NCBI RefSeq assembly: GCF_900143245.1
Contig: NZ_FRDK01000002.1
Location: forward strand, 186,001 to 250,000
Length of the DNA stretch: 64,000 bases
Direction of reading: 5' to 3'
Source: Flavobacterium fryxellicola
GTDB taxonomy: Bacteria > Bacteroidota > Bacteroidia > Flavobacteriales > Flavobacteriaceae
Part shown: positions 36,202 through 45,438 of the stretch, in pieces
Numbering within the stretch: the first letter of the stretch is position 1
Layout: the number at the start of each line of letters is the position of its first letter
Program-made: the position numbers and the translations under genes
Notes under the pieces: generated by a model
The model's input: only the letters and a program-made list of their open reading frames with translations
Told to the model about the DNA's origin: nothing
Database searches by the model: none

Positions 36202-37932
36202 ATGAGATTTTTCACATTCCTTTTTTTATTATTCTCCATTAGTTCATTTTCACAAAAAGCCAATAAATACGATACATTTTTCGAAAAAGGAAATGGAAAT
36301 CAATCTGCCACTTACCACGAGGCCATCTCGTACTACCAACTCCTAGCCAATGATTTTCCTACAATTAATATGCGAACAATGGGCCTAACAGACAGTGGTG
36401 AACCCTTGCACATGGTAATTTTCAATCCTGAAAAGGAATTTAATTTTGGAAAAATCCAAAAAAACAAAGCGGTAATTTTACTTAATAATGGCATTCACGC
36501 CGGCGAACCAGACGGAATTGATGCTAGTATGCAATTATTTAGAGATTTGGCTTTAGGTAAAATAAAAGTTCCTAAAAACACGGTTATTGTTTGTATTCCG
36601 GTCTATAATATTGGCGGTGCTTTAAACAGAAACTCCACTTCAAGAGCCAATCAAGATGGTCCAGAAATCTATGGCTTTCGCGGCAACGCTAGAAATTATG
36701 ATTTAAATCGGGATTTCATGAAATCAGACACCCGGAATACAAAAAGTTTTGTTGAAATATTCCATACCATCAACCCTGATGTTTTTATTGACAATCATGT
36801 CAGCAATGGCGCAGATTACCAATATAAACTGACGTACATCATGACCCAACACAATAAATTAGGAACTGTTTTAGGTGATTTTTTAAATACTGAAATGATG
36901 CCTTTGTTAATCAGCGATTTACAAAAAAAGAATATTGAAACGACACCTTATGTCAATGCGTTTCAGGATACACCAGACAAAGGTTTTGGTCAGTTTTTTG
37001 AAAGTCCACGATTTGCAACTGGGTATACTTCCTTGTTTAATTCCATTGGGTTTGTAGTGGAAACACACATGCTAAAAAAATATGGAGATCGCGTAAAAGT
37101 GACCTACGAATACATGCGCTCAGCTATTGATTTTACCGATGCTAACTATAAAAAAATCAAACAGCTTCGATTGAAAAATGAAGACCAATACCAACCTAAA
37201 AAAGCGTACACTATAAAGTGGGAAATTGATAGCACAAAAACAATTCCTTTTTCCTTTTTAGGGTACGAAGCAAGCTATAAAAAAAGTGATGTCACGTCTG
37301 GAAATCGGTTATTTTATGATAAAACAAAGCCATACAAAAAAAACATCACTTATAGCAAAGAATTCAAATCCGTAAAAGATATCATCATTCCAAAAGCATA
37401 TATAATCCCAAAAGGATTCTGGCCCGTAATTGAATTGTTAAAGAGTAATACTATCACATTCAAACCATTAGAAAAAGACACCCTAATTGAAGTCGAAAGC
37501 TATAAAATTGCTGATTTCAAAACAACAAACGCCGCTTACGAAGGACATTATTTACATAGAAATACTTCAGTTACTTCTACAATAGTGAAGGTGGCTTTCG
37601 CCAAAGGAGATTATTTTATCCCTACGGAACAAAAGGGAATTAAATATTTACTGGAAAGTTTAGAGCCTGAAGCAACAGATTCTTTTTTCAATTGGAACTT
37701 TTTTGACACGATGCTACAACAAAAAGAAGGGTATTCTGATTATGTTTTTGAAGACTCTGCGACTAAGATTCTGAATGAAAATCCAAAATTAAAAGCAGAA
37801 TTTGATGTAAAAAAACAAAGTGATATTAACTTTATTAATAATCCAGAGGCACAGCTGGACTGGATTTACAAACATTCCGTTTATTACGAAAAAGCTCACT
37901 TACAGTATCCTGTGTATCGCGTTTTAAAGTAA
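36202..37932 (+). CDS. secreted M14-type zinc carboxypeptidase
   Basis: A 576-residue protein with a signal peptide (about 1-17, ending SSFSQKA). The catalytic domain follows (about 25-310). The zinc-binding HxxE occurs in NNGIHAGEPDG, the third ligand His probably in IDNHVSNGADY, and the ETHML segment fits the region of the catalytic Glu. The remaining 250 residues are an accessory region I do not recognise. It presumably trims peptides in the periplasm or outside. It is monocistronic, with a palindrome over its -7 box. Confidence 0.85.
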   Translation: MRFFTFLFLLFSISSFSQKANKYDTFFEKGNGNQSATYHEAISYYQLLANDFPTINMRTMGLTDSGEPLHMVIFNPEKEFNFGKIQKNKAVILLNNGIHAGEPDGIDASMQLFRDLALGKIKVPKNTVIVCIPVYNIGGALNRNSTSRANQDGPEIYGFRGNARNYDLNRDFMKSDTRNTKSFVEIFHTINPDVFIDNHVSNGADYQYKLTYIMTQHNKLGTVLGDFLNTEMMPLLISDLQKKNIETTPYVNAFQDTPDKGFGQFFESPRFATGYTSLFNSIGFVVETHMLKKYGDRVKVTYEYMRSAIDFTDANYKKIKQLRLKNEDQYQPKKAYTIKWEIDSTKTIPFSFLGYEASYKKSDVTSGNRLFYDKTKPYKKNITYSKEFKSVKDIIIPKAYIIPKGFWPVIELLKSNTITFKPLEKDTLIEVESYKIADFKTTNAAYEGHYLHRNTSVTSTIVKVAFAKGDYFIPTEQKGIKYLLESLEPEATDSFFNWNFFDTMLQQKEGYSDYVFEDSATKILNENPKLKAEFDVKKQSDINFINNPEAQLDWIYKHSVYYEKAHLQYPVYRVLK

Positions 37933-38120
37933 GAACCTGCTACAGCAGTGTTTGCTGAAAAAGGAACACGAGAACAATGATTTTGCTGCTTTTTATGAAT
38001 TTCACACAACAGTATGTAAAAAAGTTACCCCTAAATTTCACTACTTTACAAGAATTATTTCGTGTAAACTAGTCCAATTAAGGGGTAGATAGTGTGATTA
38101 TGTATCTGTAAAGATGATTG

Positions 38121-38723
38121 TTATTTCAACAACTTTTCTTCTTCAAATAGTAATTTTATATTTTCATAGGAATTTTTGAGCGCTTCCTTGATTTGTTCTG
38201 GATTCATCCAAGCCACTTTATCAATTCCTTCGTCTACTTGTCCTTGAGGCGTCCCTTCAAAATCAGATTGCATTTCGAACCAATGCGTGATTTTTAACTT
38301 GTACTTGCCGTTACGTCTAAAAACGTGATAGGTTTTTTGCAGTTTATGAGAGATGGTCAAGCCATTTACCCCTGTCTCCTCCTCTACTTCACGCATCGCA
38401 GTATCTTCAATTACTTCTCCTTTTTCAATACCACCTTTGGGCAAATCCCATTTCCCGTTTCGAAAAATGAATAATACCTCGCCTTTTTTGTTGTAAACTA
38501 AACCGCCTCCAGCTTTGCAAACAGGAATTTTGGCTTTTAAAGTCTTCATAATCAAGCTTTCATCAGGATGATATAAGTAGGCTTTATTAATTTTATTTTG
38601 AAAGATTTTTACTATAAGTTGCTCTATGTCAATACTTTCTAATAAAAATAACTGAAAATCTGTCTCCTTGGAGATGTGATTTGTCAAAAAAAGTGGTTTG
38701 TCGTTAACAAAAACTTTATACAT
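38121..38723 (-). CDS. NUDIX hydrolase
   Basis: A 200-residue NUDIX protein. The Nudix box GGIEKGEVIEDTAMREVEEE starts near residue 94 and continues to the terminal Gly-Val. It hydrolyses a nucleoside diphosphate linked to a variable group; the substrate is unknown. An N-terminal extension of about 65 residues precedes the domain. Its ATG (38723) and the divergent pyrE ATG (38731) are only seven bases apart, and the pyrE promoter lies inside the first codons of this gene. Confidence 0.92.
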   Translation of the reverse strand: MYKVFVNDKPLFLTNHISKETDFQLFLLESIDIEQLIVKIFQNKINKAYLYHPDESLIMKTLKAKIPVCKAGGGLVYNKKGEVLFIFRNGKWDLPKGGIEKGEVIEDTAMREVEEETGVNGLTISHKLQKTYHVFRRNGKYKLKITHWFEMQSDFEGTPQGQVDEGIDKVAWMNPEQIKEALKNSYENIKLLFEEEKLLK

Positions 38724-38726
38724 TTG
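38698..38726 (+). promoter_or_regulatory. complete bipartite promoter of pyrE inside the NUDIX gene
   Basis: TTG (38698-38700), 18 bases, then TACATTTG (38719-38726) is an exact match to the Flavobacterium consensus. Transcription should start at about 38730-38733, i.e. at or within a base or two of the pyrE ATG (38731), predicting a leaderless mRNA. Confidence 0.7.
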
Positions 38727-38730
38727 TAGT

Positions 38731-39378
38731 ATGATTTTTAATAAAGATACAGCCGAAAAAACAGCCGAATTTCTTTTGCAAATAAATGCAATTAAATTGA
38801 ATCCAAGAAATCCTTTTACATGGGCTTCTGGATGGAAATCGCCTATTTATTGTGATAACCGATTAATCCTCTCATTTCCAGCCGTAAGGAATTATGTCCG
38901 GGATGAATTTTCTAAAAATATTGAGAAACAATTTGGTAAACCAGATGTTATTGCCGGTGTTGCCACTGGAGCAATAGGAATTGGGATGCTGGTAGCGGAA
39001 AGTATGGGATTGCCCTTTGTTTACGTTCGTCCCGAGCCAAAAAAACATGGAAGGTTAAATCAAGTAGAAGGTTTTTTACAAAAAGGGCAAAATGTAGTCG
39101 TTGTCGAAGATTTGATTAGTACAGGGAACAGCAGTTTACTCGCTGTGGAAGCGCTACGCGCAGCTGGAGCTAATGTAAAGGGCATGGTTGCCATATTCAC
39201 CTATGGCTTTGCTGTTGCCGAAGAAAATTTTAAAACGGCCCATCTGGATTTGTTTACCTTAAGTAACTATCAAAATTTATTGAATTTGGCTGTTGCCAAA
39301 AGATACATTTCGGAGGAAGAAGAATTGACTTTAAGAGAATGGAACGGGAGCCCGTCCACTTGGACTATTGAAGTTTAA
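38731..39378 (+). CDS. pyrE: orotate phosphoribosyltransferase
   Basis: A 215-residue enzyme that makes OMP from orotate and PRPP in pyrimidine synthesis. The PRPP-binding loop is VVVVEDLISTGNSSL (about 120-134). The segment NPFTWASGWKSPIYCDNR near the N-terminus is typical. The frame is open 11 codons further upstream, but MIFNKDTAEKTAEFLLQI is the family start and lies exactly where the promoter predicts. Divergent from a NUDIX gene, followed 25 bases later by an SRPBCC gene. Confidence 0.95.
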   Translation: MIFNKDTAEKTAEFLLQINAIKLNPRNPFTWASGWKSPIYCDNRLILSFPAVRNYVRDEFSKNIEKQFGKPDVIAGVATGAIGIGMLVAESMGLPFVYVRPEPKKHGRLNQVEGFLQKGQNVVVVEDLISTGNSSLLAVEALRAAGANVKGMVAIFTYGFAVAEENFKTAHLDLFTLSNYQNLLNLAVAKRYISEEEELTLREWNGSPSTWTIEV

Positions 39379-39403
39379 CAATTAAAATTAATACTATAAA
39401 ACA

Positions 39404-39796
39404 ATGAACTTAGAAAGTCCAAAAGTTACAGTTCAAAAATCAGCTCAAGAATTATTTGATTTATTGAGTGATGTGAAAAATTTTGAAAAATTAATGCCCG
39501 ATAATATTGCCAAATTCGAAGTTATCGGTGACGATGCTTTCATTTTTGGACTAAAAGGAATGCCAGAAATAAAACTAAAAATGAAAGAGAAAGTAGCGCC
39601 TACAAAAATAGTTTTGGGTGCAGCAAGCGATAAGCTTCCATTTACTTTGATTGCTAACATTACTGATATTTCTGAAAATTCAAGTGCTGTAAAACTCGAT
39701 TTTGAAGGCGATTTCAACCCTATGATGGCGATGATGATAAAAGGCCCTATTGGTAAATTTATCGAAACATTAGCTACAAACATGACTAAATTATAA
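39404..39796 (+). CDS. small SRPBCC family protein
   Basis: A 130-residue protein of the START/SRPBCC type. It starts with a beta strand and the helix SAQELFDLLSDVKNFEKLMP and ends with the long helix MIKGPIGKFIETLATNMTK that normally closes the ligand pocket. No ligand can be named. It lies 25 bases downstream of pyrE on the same strand, so it is likely cotranscribed, and is followed by a terminator. It is a plausible conserved partner of pyrE in this lineage, which is inference. Confidence 0.8.
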   Translation: MNLESPKVTVQKSAQELFDLLSDVKNFEKLMPDNIAKFEVIGDDAFIFGLKGMPEIKLKMKEKVAPTKIVLGAASDKLPFTLIANITDISENSSAVKLDFEGDFNPMMAMMIKGPIGKFIETLATNMTKL

Positions 39797-39817
39797 TTTT
39801 AAATTTAATAACATTTA

Positions 39818-39852
39818 AAAGTCCGATTAGAATTTCTAATCGGACTTTTTTT
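39818..39852 (+). terminator. terminator of the pyrE operon
   Basis: AAGTCCGATTAGAA pairs with TTCTAATCGGACTT, followed by a T-run. Confidence 0.88.
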
Positions 39853-39976
39853 ATTTTATCTCTAAACTAAAACCTTAAACAACAACTCATCGTTGAAAAA
39901 ATACAGTTCAGTACTAAACTTTATGAAAAAGTAAATTATTATCAGAAGTTTGAGCCATTAAACTAAACATATCAAA

Positions 39977-40657
39977 ATGGAACAAGCGATTAAGGTTTTA
40001 ATTTACACTCATGCATTCTTTGGCGGAGTTGGCTTAATTACAGGAATTGGAAGTATAATTGTACCAAAAGGACAGCAACTACATAAAAAAATGGGTAAAC
40101 TATTCTCGATCGGAATGATAACAAGCTCGCTTATTTCATTGCCTATTTGTTCAATACCAAAACATCAAAATGTTTTTTTGTTCTTGATTGGATTGTTTAC
40201 CATCTATCTTGTTCTATCTGGAAATAGAGCTTTGACATTTAAACGTAAAATGAAATCCGATTTAATAGACCAATTAATTTCAGGAACTATGCTATTCTTT
40301 TCCTTAATAATGATTTCTTTGGGAATATATTGCCAGTTTAACAGTACAGAAAATGGTATACTATTTACATTCTTTGGAGGATTTGGGCTTTTTATGACTA
40401 TTAAAGATTTTGTTTTTTACGCAACCATTTCAGCAACCAATAAAAACTGGCTATCAAAACATATTGGAAAAATGATAGGAGCTTTGATCGCTTCAATAAC
40501 AGCTTTTATTGTAGCGGGACTAGGATTTGAAAATTTAATCGCTTGGATAACACCTACTATTTTAGGAACTATCTATATCATTTATTGGAATAAAAAAACA
40601 GAACGCAAAGTTCCTAAAACAATCAAAATTAGGATAAAAAATCAATCTGACTCTTAA
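39977..40657 (+). CDS. DUF2306-like membrane protein
   Basis: A 226-residue protein with about seven transmembrane helices. The first loop carries KGQQLHKKMGKLFSIGM, a His/Lys-rich motif seen in DUF2306-type membrane proteins that may bind heme or quinone. A second His, in NWLSKHIGKMIGALIAS, lies near 165. The tail is basic. Function is not known. The gene stands alone and converges with birA, which ends about 30 bases later. Confidence 0.72.
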   Translation: MEQAIKVLIYTHAFFGGVGLITGIGSIIVPKGQQLHKKMGKLFSIGMITSSLISLPICSIPKHQNVFLFLIGLFTIYLVLSGNRALTFKRKMKSDLIDQLISGTMLFFSLIMISLGIYCQFNSTENGILFTFFGGFGLFMTIKDFVFYATISATNKNWLSKHIGKMIGALIASITAFIVAGLGFENLIAWITPTILGTIYIIYWNKKTERKVPKTIKIRIKNQSDS

Positions 40658-40687
40658 ATAGAAAAAAACTTTTGATCCCTTTGCTAT

Positions 40688-41416
40688 TCAATACAGCATT
40701 TGAATTTCTTTAATATCAAATGCTGCAACTGAATCATCTTCTAGCATAATTTGCAATTTACCACTATCAGAAACACCTTGAATGATTCCCATAAAATTTG
40801 TGCCATTTTGAGCTGAAAAAGCCATTGGAACTCCTATTTTATACAAATTATTTGTGTAGCTATCCCATAGAACAGTGGGAAACTGTTTCCACAATGCGAT
40901 CTTTTGTTCTATTGCAGTACCAATCAACGTGAGAAGTATTTCTGGGTCTAATGCTGTTCCGGAAATAACCACTAAAGAGGAAGCTTTTGGTAAATTTTCG
41001 AAATTAGTTTGATTCACATTGAGTCCCAATCCAACTACAGAAATGATAGTTCCGTCACTTTTGATACTATTTTCTATCAAAATGCCACCTATTTTTTTGT
41101 TGTATGACATTATGTCGTTCGGCCATTTAATACTAAGATCAGGAATCTTCATCGTTTCTAAAACTTCAATAACAGCAAGAGAAACGGCTATATTTAGATT
41201 GAATATCTGACCAATGTCAGACAAAAAATCCTTGACCAAAATACTCATTATTAAGTTTTTACTCGCCTCAGAAGCCCAAACCGCACCCATTTGACCTTTT
41301 CCTTTTGTTTGACTTTCTGCAGTTACAACCGTGAAGTTCTCAAGGTCCTGTTTACTGGATAAGCCTTTGAGGAATGCATTTGTAGAATCTATGGCATCGA
41401 GTTTGATAACTTTCAT
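40688..41416 (-). CDS. birA: biotin--[acetyl-CoA-carboxylase] ligase
   Basis: A 242-residue biotin protein ligase that attaches biotin to the carboxyl carrier protein of acetyl-CoA carboxylase. Typical segments are LDAIDSTNAFLKG, TVVTAESQTKGKGQMGAVWA (the biotinyl-AMP glycine-rich loop variant), SIKWPNDIMSYNKKIGGILI and GLGLNVNQTNF. It lacks the N-terminal HTH of E. coli BirA, so it is a monofunctional (group I) ligase. A bipartite promoter lies upstream on the minus strand. Confidence 0.94.
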   Translation of the reverse strand: MKVIKLDAIDSTNAFLKGLSSKQDLENFTVVTAESQTKGKGQMGAVWASEASKNLIMSILVKDFLSDIGQIFNLNIAVSLAVIEVLETMKIPDLSIKWPNDIMSYNKKIGGILIENSIKSDGTIISVVGLGLNVNQTNFENLPKASSLVVISGTALDPEILLTLIGTAIEQKIALWKQFPTVLWDSYTNNLYKIGVPMAFSAQNGTNFMGIIQGVSDSGKLQIMLEDDSVAAFDIKEIQMLY

Positions 41417-41460
41417 TTTACGTTTTTTTGTGGAACAGAATTTAATATTGTGTTAAGGTT

Positions 41461-41493
41461 CAAAAATAATCACAAAAAATGGTAACTTTACAA
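41461..41493 (-). promoter_or_regulatory. complete bipartite promoter of birA
   Basis: On the minus strand TTG (41491-41493), 22 bases, then TATTTTTG (41461-41468) fits the consensus. It shares a 96-base gap with the divergent rsfS gene. Confidence 0.55.
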
Positions 41494-41512
41494 ACTTATA
41501 TAAAAATAATTC

Positions 41513-41884
41513 ATGGCGAAAAAGACTATAAATAATGACGTCCTATTGGCGAATATCATTAAAGGAATAGAAGAAGTAAAAGGTAATGATATTACTATCC
41601 TAGATTTAAGAGAAATAGATACGGCAGTTTGCGACTATTTCATTATTTGCAACGGTAATTCAAATACACAAGTTAACGCCATTGTAAACTCTATCCAAAA
41701 AACAGTTTCAAAAGAATTGAAAGACAAGCCTTGGCATGTTGAAGGAACGGATAATGCAGAATGGGTATTAATGGACTATGTAAATATTGTTGTCCATGTA
41801 TTTCAAAAACACATAAGAGAATATTACAACATCGAAAGTTTATGGGGCGATGCTAAAATAACAACCATAGAAAATAAATACTAA
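41513..41884 (+). CDS. rsfS: ribosome silencing factor RsfS
   Basis: A 123-residue RsfS/Iojap protein. The family motifs ITILDLREIDTAVCDYFIIC and the later segment ending FQKHIREYYNIESLWGDA are clear. It binds ribosomal protein uL14 and blocks subunit joining when nutrients are low. It lies 19 bases upstream of ftsH and probably leads this operon. Length is normal. Confidence 0.94.
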   Translation: MAKKTINNDVLLANIIKGIEEVKGNDITILDLREIDTAVCDYFIICNGNSNTQVNAIVNSIQKTVSKELKDKPWHVEGTDNAEWVLMDYVNIVVHVFQKHIREYYNIESLWGDAKITTIENKY

Positions 41885-41903
41885 AGACACATAATCCGTA
41901 GTA

Positions 41904-43829
41904 ATGGCTAAAGAAAATAATCCCAATCCGAATAAGTTTAAAGTAAGCCCTTGGCTAATTTACGCTGCAATATTATTAATTTTCTTATTTATAAGTTTCA
42001 TAACTGGAGGTTCTAGCTTAAATGAACCTGGGCAGTTGACCTCTTCAAAGTTTAACGACTTTTTAGAAAAAGGACAAATTGAAAAAGTTATTGTTTACAA
42101 CAAAACAGAAGCGGAAGTATTCTTAAACGCTGCTGCAATGAAAGATGCAGTACACAAGAAAGTTTCTAAAGATGTTTTTGACAGACCCAACAAAGGACCG
42201 CACTATACCTTTGACATTGGTAATGATCAAATATTCCAAAACAAACTAGAAAAAGCAGTTGCTGAAGGAAAATTGAAAGATTTTAATTTCTTACCAAAAA
42301 ACAATTGGTCAGACATTTTAATTAGTCTTTTACCCATAATTATCATCATTGCCGTTTGGATATTTATCATGAGAAAAATGTCTGGTGGCGGCGCTGGTGG
42401 TGGCGGACAGATTTTCAATATTGGAAAATCAAAAGCAAAACTCTTTGACGAAAAAACAGATATCAAAACTACTTTTAAGGATGTAGCTGGTTTAGAAGGA
42501 GCGAAAGAAGAAATTCAAGAGATTGTTGAATTCCTGAAAAATCCTGAAAAATATACTAATTTGGGTGGCAAAATCCCAAAAGGAGCCTTGTTGGTAGGAC
42601 CTCCAGGAACTGGTAAAACCTTATTAGCAAAAGCCGTAGCTGGTGAAGCTCAAGTACCATTCTTCTCTTTATCAGGATCTGATTTTGTGGAAATGTTTGT
42701 TGGTGTAGGTGCATCTCGTGTTCGTGATTTATTCAAACAAGCCAAGGAAAAATCTCCAGCAATTATCTTCATTGATGAAATTGATGCGGTAGGAAGAGCA
42801 AGAGGAAAAAGCAACATGTCAGGCGGAAATGACGAACGTGAGAATACTTTAAACCAGTTATTGACTGAAATGGACGGTTTTGGAACCAATTCTAATGTAA
42901 TTGTTCTGGCAGCAACTAACAGAGCAGATGTTCTTGACAAAGCGTTAATGCGCGCAGGTCGTTTCGACAGACAAATTTTCGTTGACTTACCAGATATTAG
43001 AGAAAGAGCTGAAATATTCAAAGTACATCTTGCGCCTTTGAAAAAAGTAGAAGGACTCGACACTGAATTTTTAGCCAAACAAACTCCAGGTTTTTCTGGT
43101 GCTGATATTGCGAACGTATGCAATGAAGCAGCTTTAATAGCGGCTAGACATAACAAAACTGCGGTAGATAAACAAGATTTCCTAGATGCTGTTGATAGAA
43201 TCGTTGGTGGCCTTGAAAAGAAAAACAAAATTGTTACTCCTGATGAAAAGAAAGCAATTGCTATTCATGAAGCAGGACATGCAACGGTAAGCTGGATGCT
43301 AGAACATGCTGCTCCATTAATTAAAGTAACGATTGTTCCTAGAGGACAAAGTTTAGGCGCTGCTTGGTACTTACCAGAAGAGCGTTTAATTGTTCGACCA
43401 GATCAAATGCTAGATGAAATGTGTGCTACCATGGGTGGAAGAGCTGCTGAGAAAGTAACTTTCAACAGAATTTCGACTGGTGCATTGAGTGATTTAGAAA
43501 AAGTGACGAAACAAGCTCGAGCCATGGTAACTATTTATGGTTTGAATGAAAAAATAGGTAATGTTACCTATTACGATTCAACAGGACAAAGCGAATACAA
43601 TTTGTCAAAACCATATTCTGAGGAAACAGCAAGAGTAATCGACGAAGAAATTTCATTACTGATTGAAAGTCAGTACCAAAGAGCAATTGCAATTCTAGAA
43701 GAGAATAAAGACAAACTAAATCAACTTGCGAATATTCTAATTGAGAAAGAAGTTATTTTCAAAGATGATTTAGAAGCTATTTTCGGAAAAAGAACTTTCG
43801 ACAAAAATCTCGAAGAAGTCGTGTCCTAA
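41904..43829 (+). CDS. ftsH: ATP-dependent membrane zinc protease FtsH
   Basis: A 641-residue FtsH. One N-terminal transmembrane helix (about 15-33), a periplasmic part and a second helix (about 135-155) precede the AAA+ domain. Walker A is GPPGTGKT, Walker B is IIFIDEID and the second region of homology is ATNRADVLDKALMRAGRFDR. The M41 protease domain has the zinc motif HEAGH. It degrades unassembled membrane proteins and regulatory targets. A small glycine-rich linker (GGGAGGGGQ) follows the second helix. It ends before a strong terminator. Confidence 0.97.
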   Translation: MAKENNPNPNKFKVSPWLIYAAILLIFLFISFITGGSSLNEPGQLTSSKFNDFLEKGQIEKVIVYNKTEAEVFLNAAAMKDAVHKKVSKDVFDRPNKGPHYTFDIGNDQIFQNKLEKAVAEGKLKDFNFLPKNNWSDILISLLPIIIIIAVWIFIMRKMSGGGAGGGGQIFNIGKSKAKLFDEKTDIKTTFKDVAGLEGAKEEIQEIVEFLKNPEKYTNLGGKIPKGALLVGPPGTGKTLLAKAVAGEAQVPFFSLSGSDFVEMFVGVGASRVRDLFKQAKEKSPAIIFIDEIDAVGRARGKSNMSGGNDERENTLNQLLTEMDGFGTNSNVIVLAATNRADVLDKALMRAGRFDRQIFVDLPDIRERAEIFKVHLAPLKKVEGLDTEFLAKQTPGFSGADIANVCNEAALIAARHNKTAVDKQDFLDAVDRIVGGLEKKNKIVTPDEKKAIAIHEAGHATVSWMLEHAAPLIKVTIVPRGQSLGAAWYLPEERLIVRPDQMLDEMCATMGGRAAEKVTFNRISTGALSDLEKVTKQARAMVTIYGLNEKIGNVTYYDSTGQSEYNLSKPYSEETARVIDEEISLLIESQYQRAIAILEENKDKLNQLANILIEKEVIFKDDLEAIFGKRTFDKNLEEVVS

Positions 43830-43857
43830 AAACACATCATTATTCATTTATTTTTAA

Positions 43858-43897
43858 AATCTTAATTCAAAAACTACTTTTGAATTAAGATTTTTTT
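43858..43897 (+). terminator. terminator of rsfS-ftsH
   Basis: AATCTTAATTCAAAA pairs perfectly with TTTTGAATTAAGATT around five bases, followed by seven T counting the last stem base run. Confidence 0.88.
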
Positions 43898-43904
43898 ATC
43901 TTTG
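43897..43904 (+). promoter_or_regulatory. -7 box of the LUD-cdsA-psd operon
   Basis: TATCTTTG matches TAnnTTTG, directly after the ftsH terminator and 39 bases before the LUD ATG. Confidence 0.5.
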
Positions 43905-43943
43905 GACGTTTTCAAATAATAAATTATAGCAGTTTACAGAAAT

Positions 43944-44546
43944 ATGAGTCTTTTTAGAAAAATTTTTGGTTCTAGTAATCCTACTTCTGAGGAAGATAAA
44001 CAAAGTGAATTTAGTAACTCCCTTACTGAAAACACAACCTCAATAGATGAACAATTTATTTTTAATTTTAAAAAAAATGGAGGTAAATTTTTATACTGTG
44101 AAAATACTGAAGAAGTTAAAGAGCAATTTGAAAATATATTAGAAGAAAATGATTGGTTCGAAAGTGATGTGTTATGTTATGATCCGGACCTATTCTCAAT
44201 GCTAGATGACAATAAATTACGATATAATAAACCTGCTAATCCCAAATTTATTCTTGCCAGTTGTGAGAATTTAATAGCGGATGAAGGTTCCATCCTATTT
44301 TCATCAAAACAAATCAAACAAAACAAACCAAACGAACTGCCTGTAAACATAATCGTTTTAGCTAAAACAAGTCAAATTCTTGGTACTAAAAGCGACGGAT
44401 TAAGTGCCATTAAAAAGAAATACGAAAGAGATTACCCTACAAACATTACCACTATAAAATATTTCGAAAAAGCCAAAGAAGAAGACTTCACGCAATACGG
44501 AAGTTCTGCCAAAAACCTTTACTTACTGCTTTTAGAAGATCTTTAA
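43944..44546 (+). CDS. LUD domain protein
   Basis: A 200-residue protein of the LUD (LutC-like) fold. The recognisable parts are the central segment ILASCENLIADEGSILFSS and the C-terminal SQILGTKSDGLSAIKKKYER. LutC-type proteins belong to iron-sulfur lactate oxidation complexes, but no lutA or lutB is nearby and no cysteine cluster is present here. Its role in this setting, one base before cdsA, is unclear. It starts the lipid gene run. Confidence 0.8.
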   Translation: MSLFRKIFGSSNPTSEEDKQSEFSNSLTENTTSIDEQFIFNFKKNGGKFLYCENTEEVKEQFENILEENDWFESDVLCYDPDLFSMLDDNKLRYNKPANPKFILASCENLIADEGSILFSSKQIKQNKPNELPVNIIVLAKTSQILGTKSDGLSAIKKKYERDYPTNITTIKYFEKAKEEDFTQYGSSAKNLYLLLLEDL

Positions 44547-44547
44547 G

Positions 44548-45438
44548 ATGAATGAAACTCTAAAACGAGGTATATCAGGAGCTGTTTATATCATATTATT
44601 ACTCGTCTCTATTCTATATTCAACTGAAACCTTTTTTATTCTATTTGGAATTTTTCTAATAATCGCAATTTATGAATTTTGCAATCTAATTCAAATACCT
44701 AAAGTATTTCCCATTCTTTTTGGAATCCTATTGTATACTGCCGTAACGCTAGTAAGTCATTACAACAAGAGCACTACTGAAACTATCAATCAACTATTCA
44801 ATACCAATGTAGAAATTTCAATCAATATTCAACAATTAGATGTTGTTTTATTGGTTATTGCATTAGTAGTATCCATAAAATGTATCCTTTTCTTATTTTA
44901 CGATAACATTCAAAAAATAAGCACTTCCTCTAAATATTTGTATTTATTAGGATATATAATGTTACCTTTTGTGTTTATCACTAAAATTTCTTTTGGGATA
45001 AATGATTATAATCCTAAAATTATAATTGGTTTATTTATTCTAATATGGACCAATGATACTTTTGCTTATATTGTTGGAAAATCAATAGGACGAACTAAGT
45101 TATTCGAAAAAATATCACCTAAAAAAACTATTGAAGGATTTTTAGGCGGAATACTTTTTGCCGTTTTAGCAGGATATTTAATCTCAAAATATTACATAAA
45201 AGCCAATCCTGAGTTTAGTGATAGATCCATCCTCATCTGGACATCTATTGCAGTTATTGTGGGAATTGCGGGAACAATAGGAGATTTAATCGAATCCAAA
45301 TTCAAGCGTATCGCCGGTGTAAAAGATAGCGGAAGTATAATGCCCGGTCACGGAGGCATCCTAGATCGTTTAGATAGTGTTATATTTGTAGCACCAATAA
45401 TTTTTTTATTTTATCAAATCTTAAACTATGTTTCATAA
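44548..45438 (+). CDS. cdsA: phosphatidate cytidylyltransferase
   Basis: A 296-residue integral membrane enzyme that makes CDP-diacylglycerol, the precursor of bacterial phospholipids. About eight transmembrane helices are visible. The C-terminal CdsA signature is KDSGSIMPGHGGILDRLDS, with the metal-binding aspartates. One base separates it from the LUD gene, and its end overlaps psd by 11 bases, so translation is coupled. Confidence 0.95.
   Translation: MNETLKRGISGAVYIILLLVSILYSTETFFILFGIFLIIAIYEFCNLIQIPKVFPILFGILLYTAVTLVSHYNKSTTETINQLFNTNVEISINIQQLDVVLLVIALVVSIKCILFLFYDNIQKISTSSKYLYLLGYIMLPFVFITKISFGINDYNPKIIIGLFILIWTNDTFAYIVGKSIGRTKLFEKISPKKTIEGFLGGILFAVLAGYLISKYYIKANPEFSDRSILIWTSIAVIVGIAGTIGDLIESKFKRIAGVKDSGSIMPGHGGILDRLDSVIFVAPIIFLFYQILNYVS

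Noticed and set aside
37977-38072. A 31-codon frame after the M14 peptidase gene
   Set aside because: Too short, no family likeness, no promoter or coupling.
42650-43228. A 192-codon minus-strand frame
   Set aside because: It is antisense to the AAA+ domain of ftsH.
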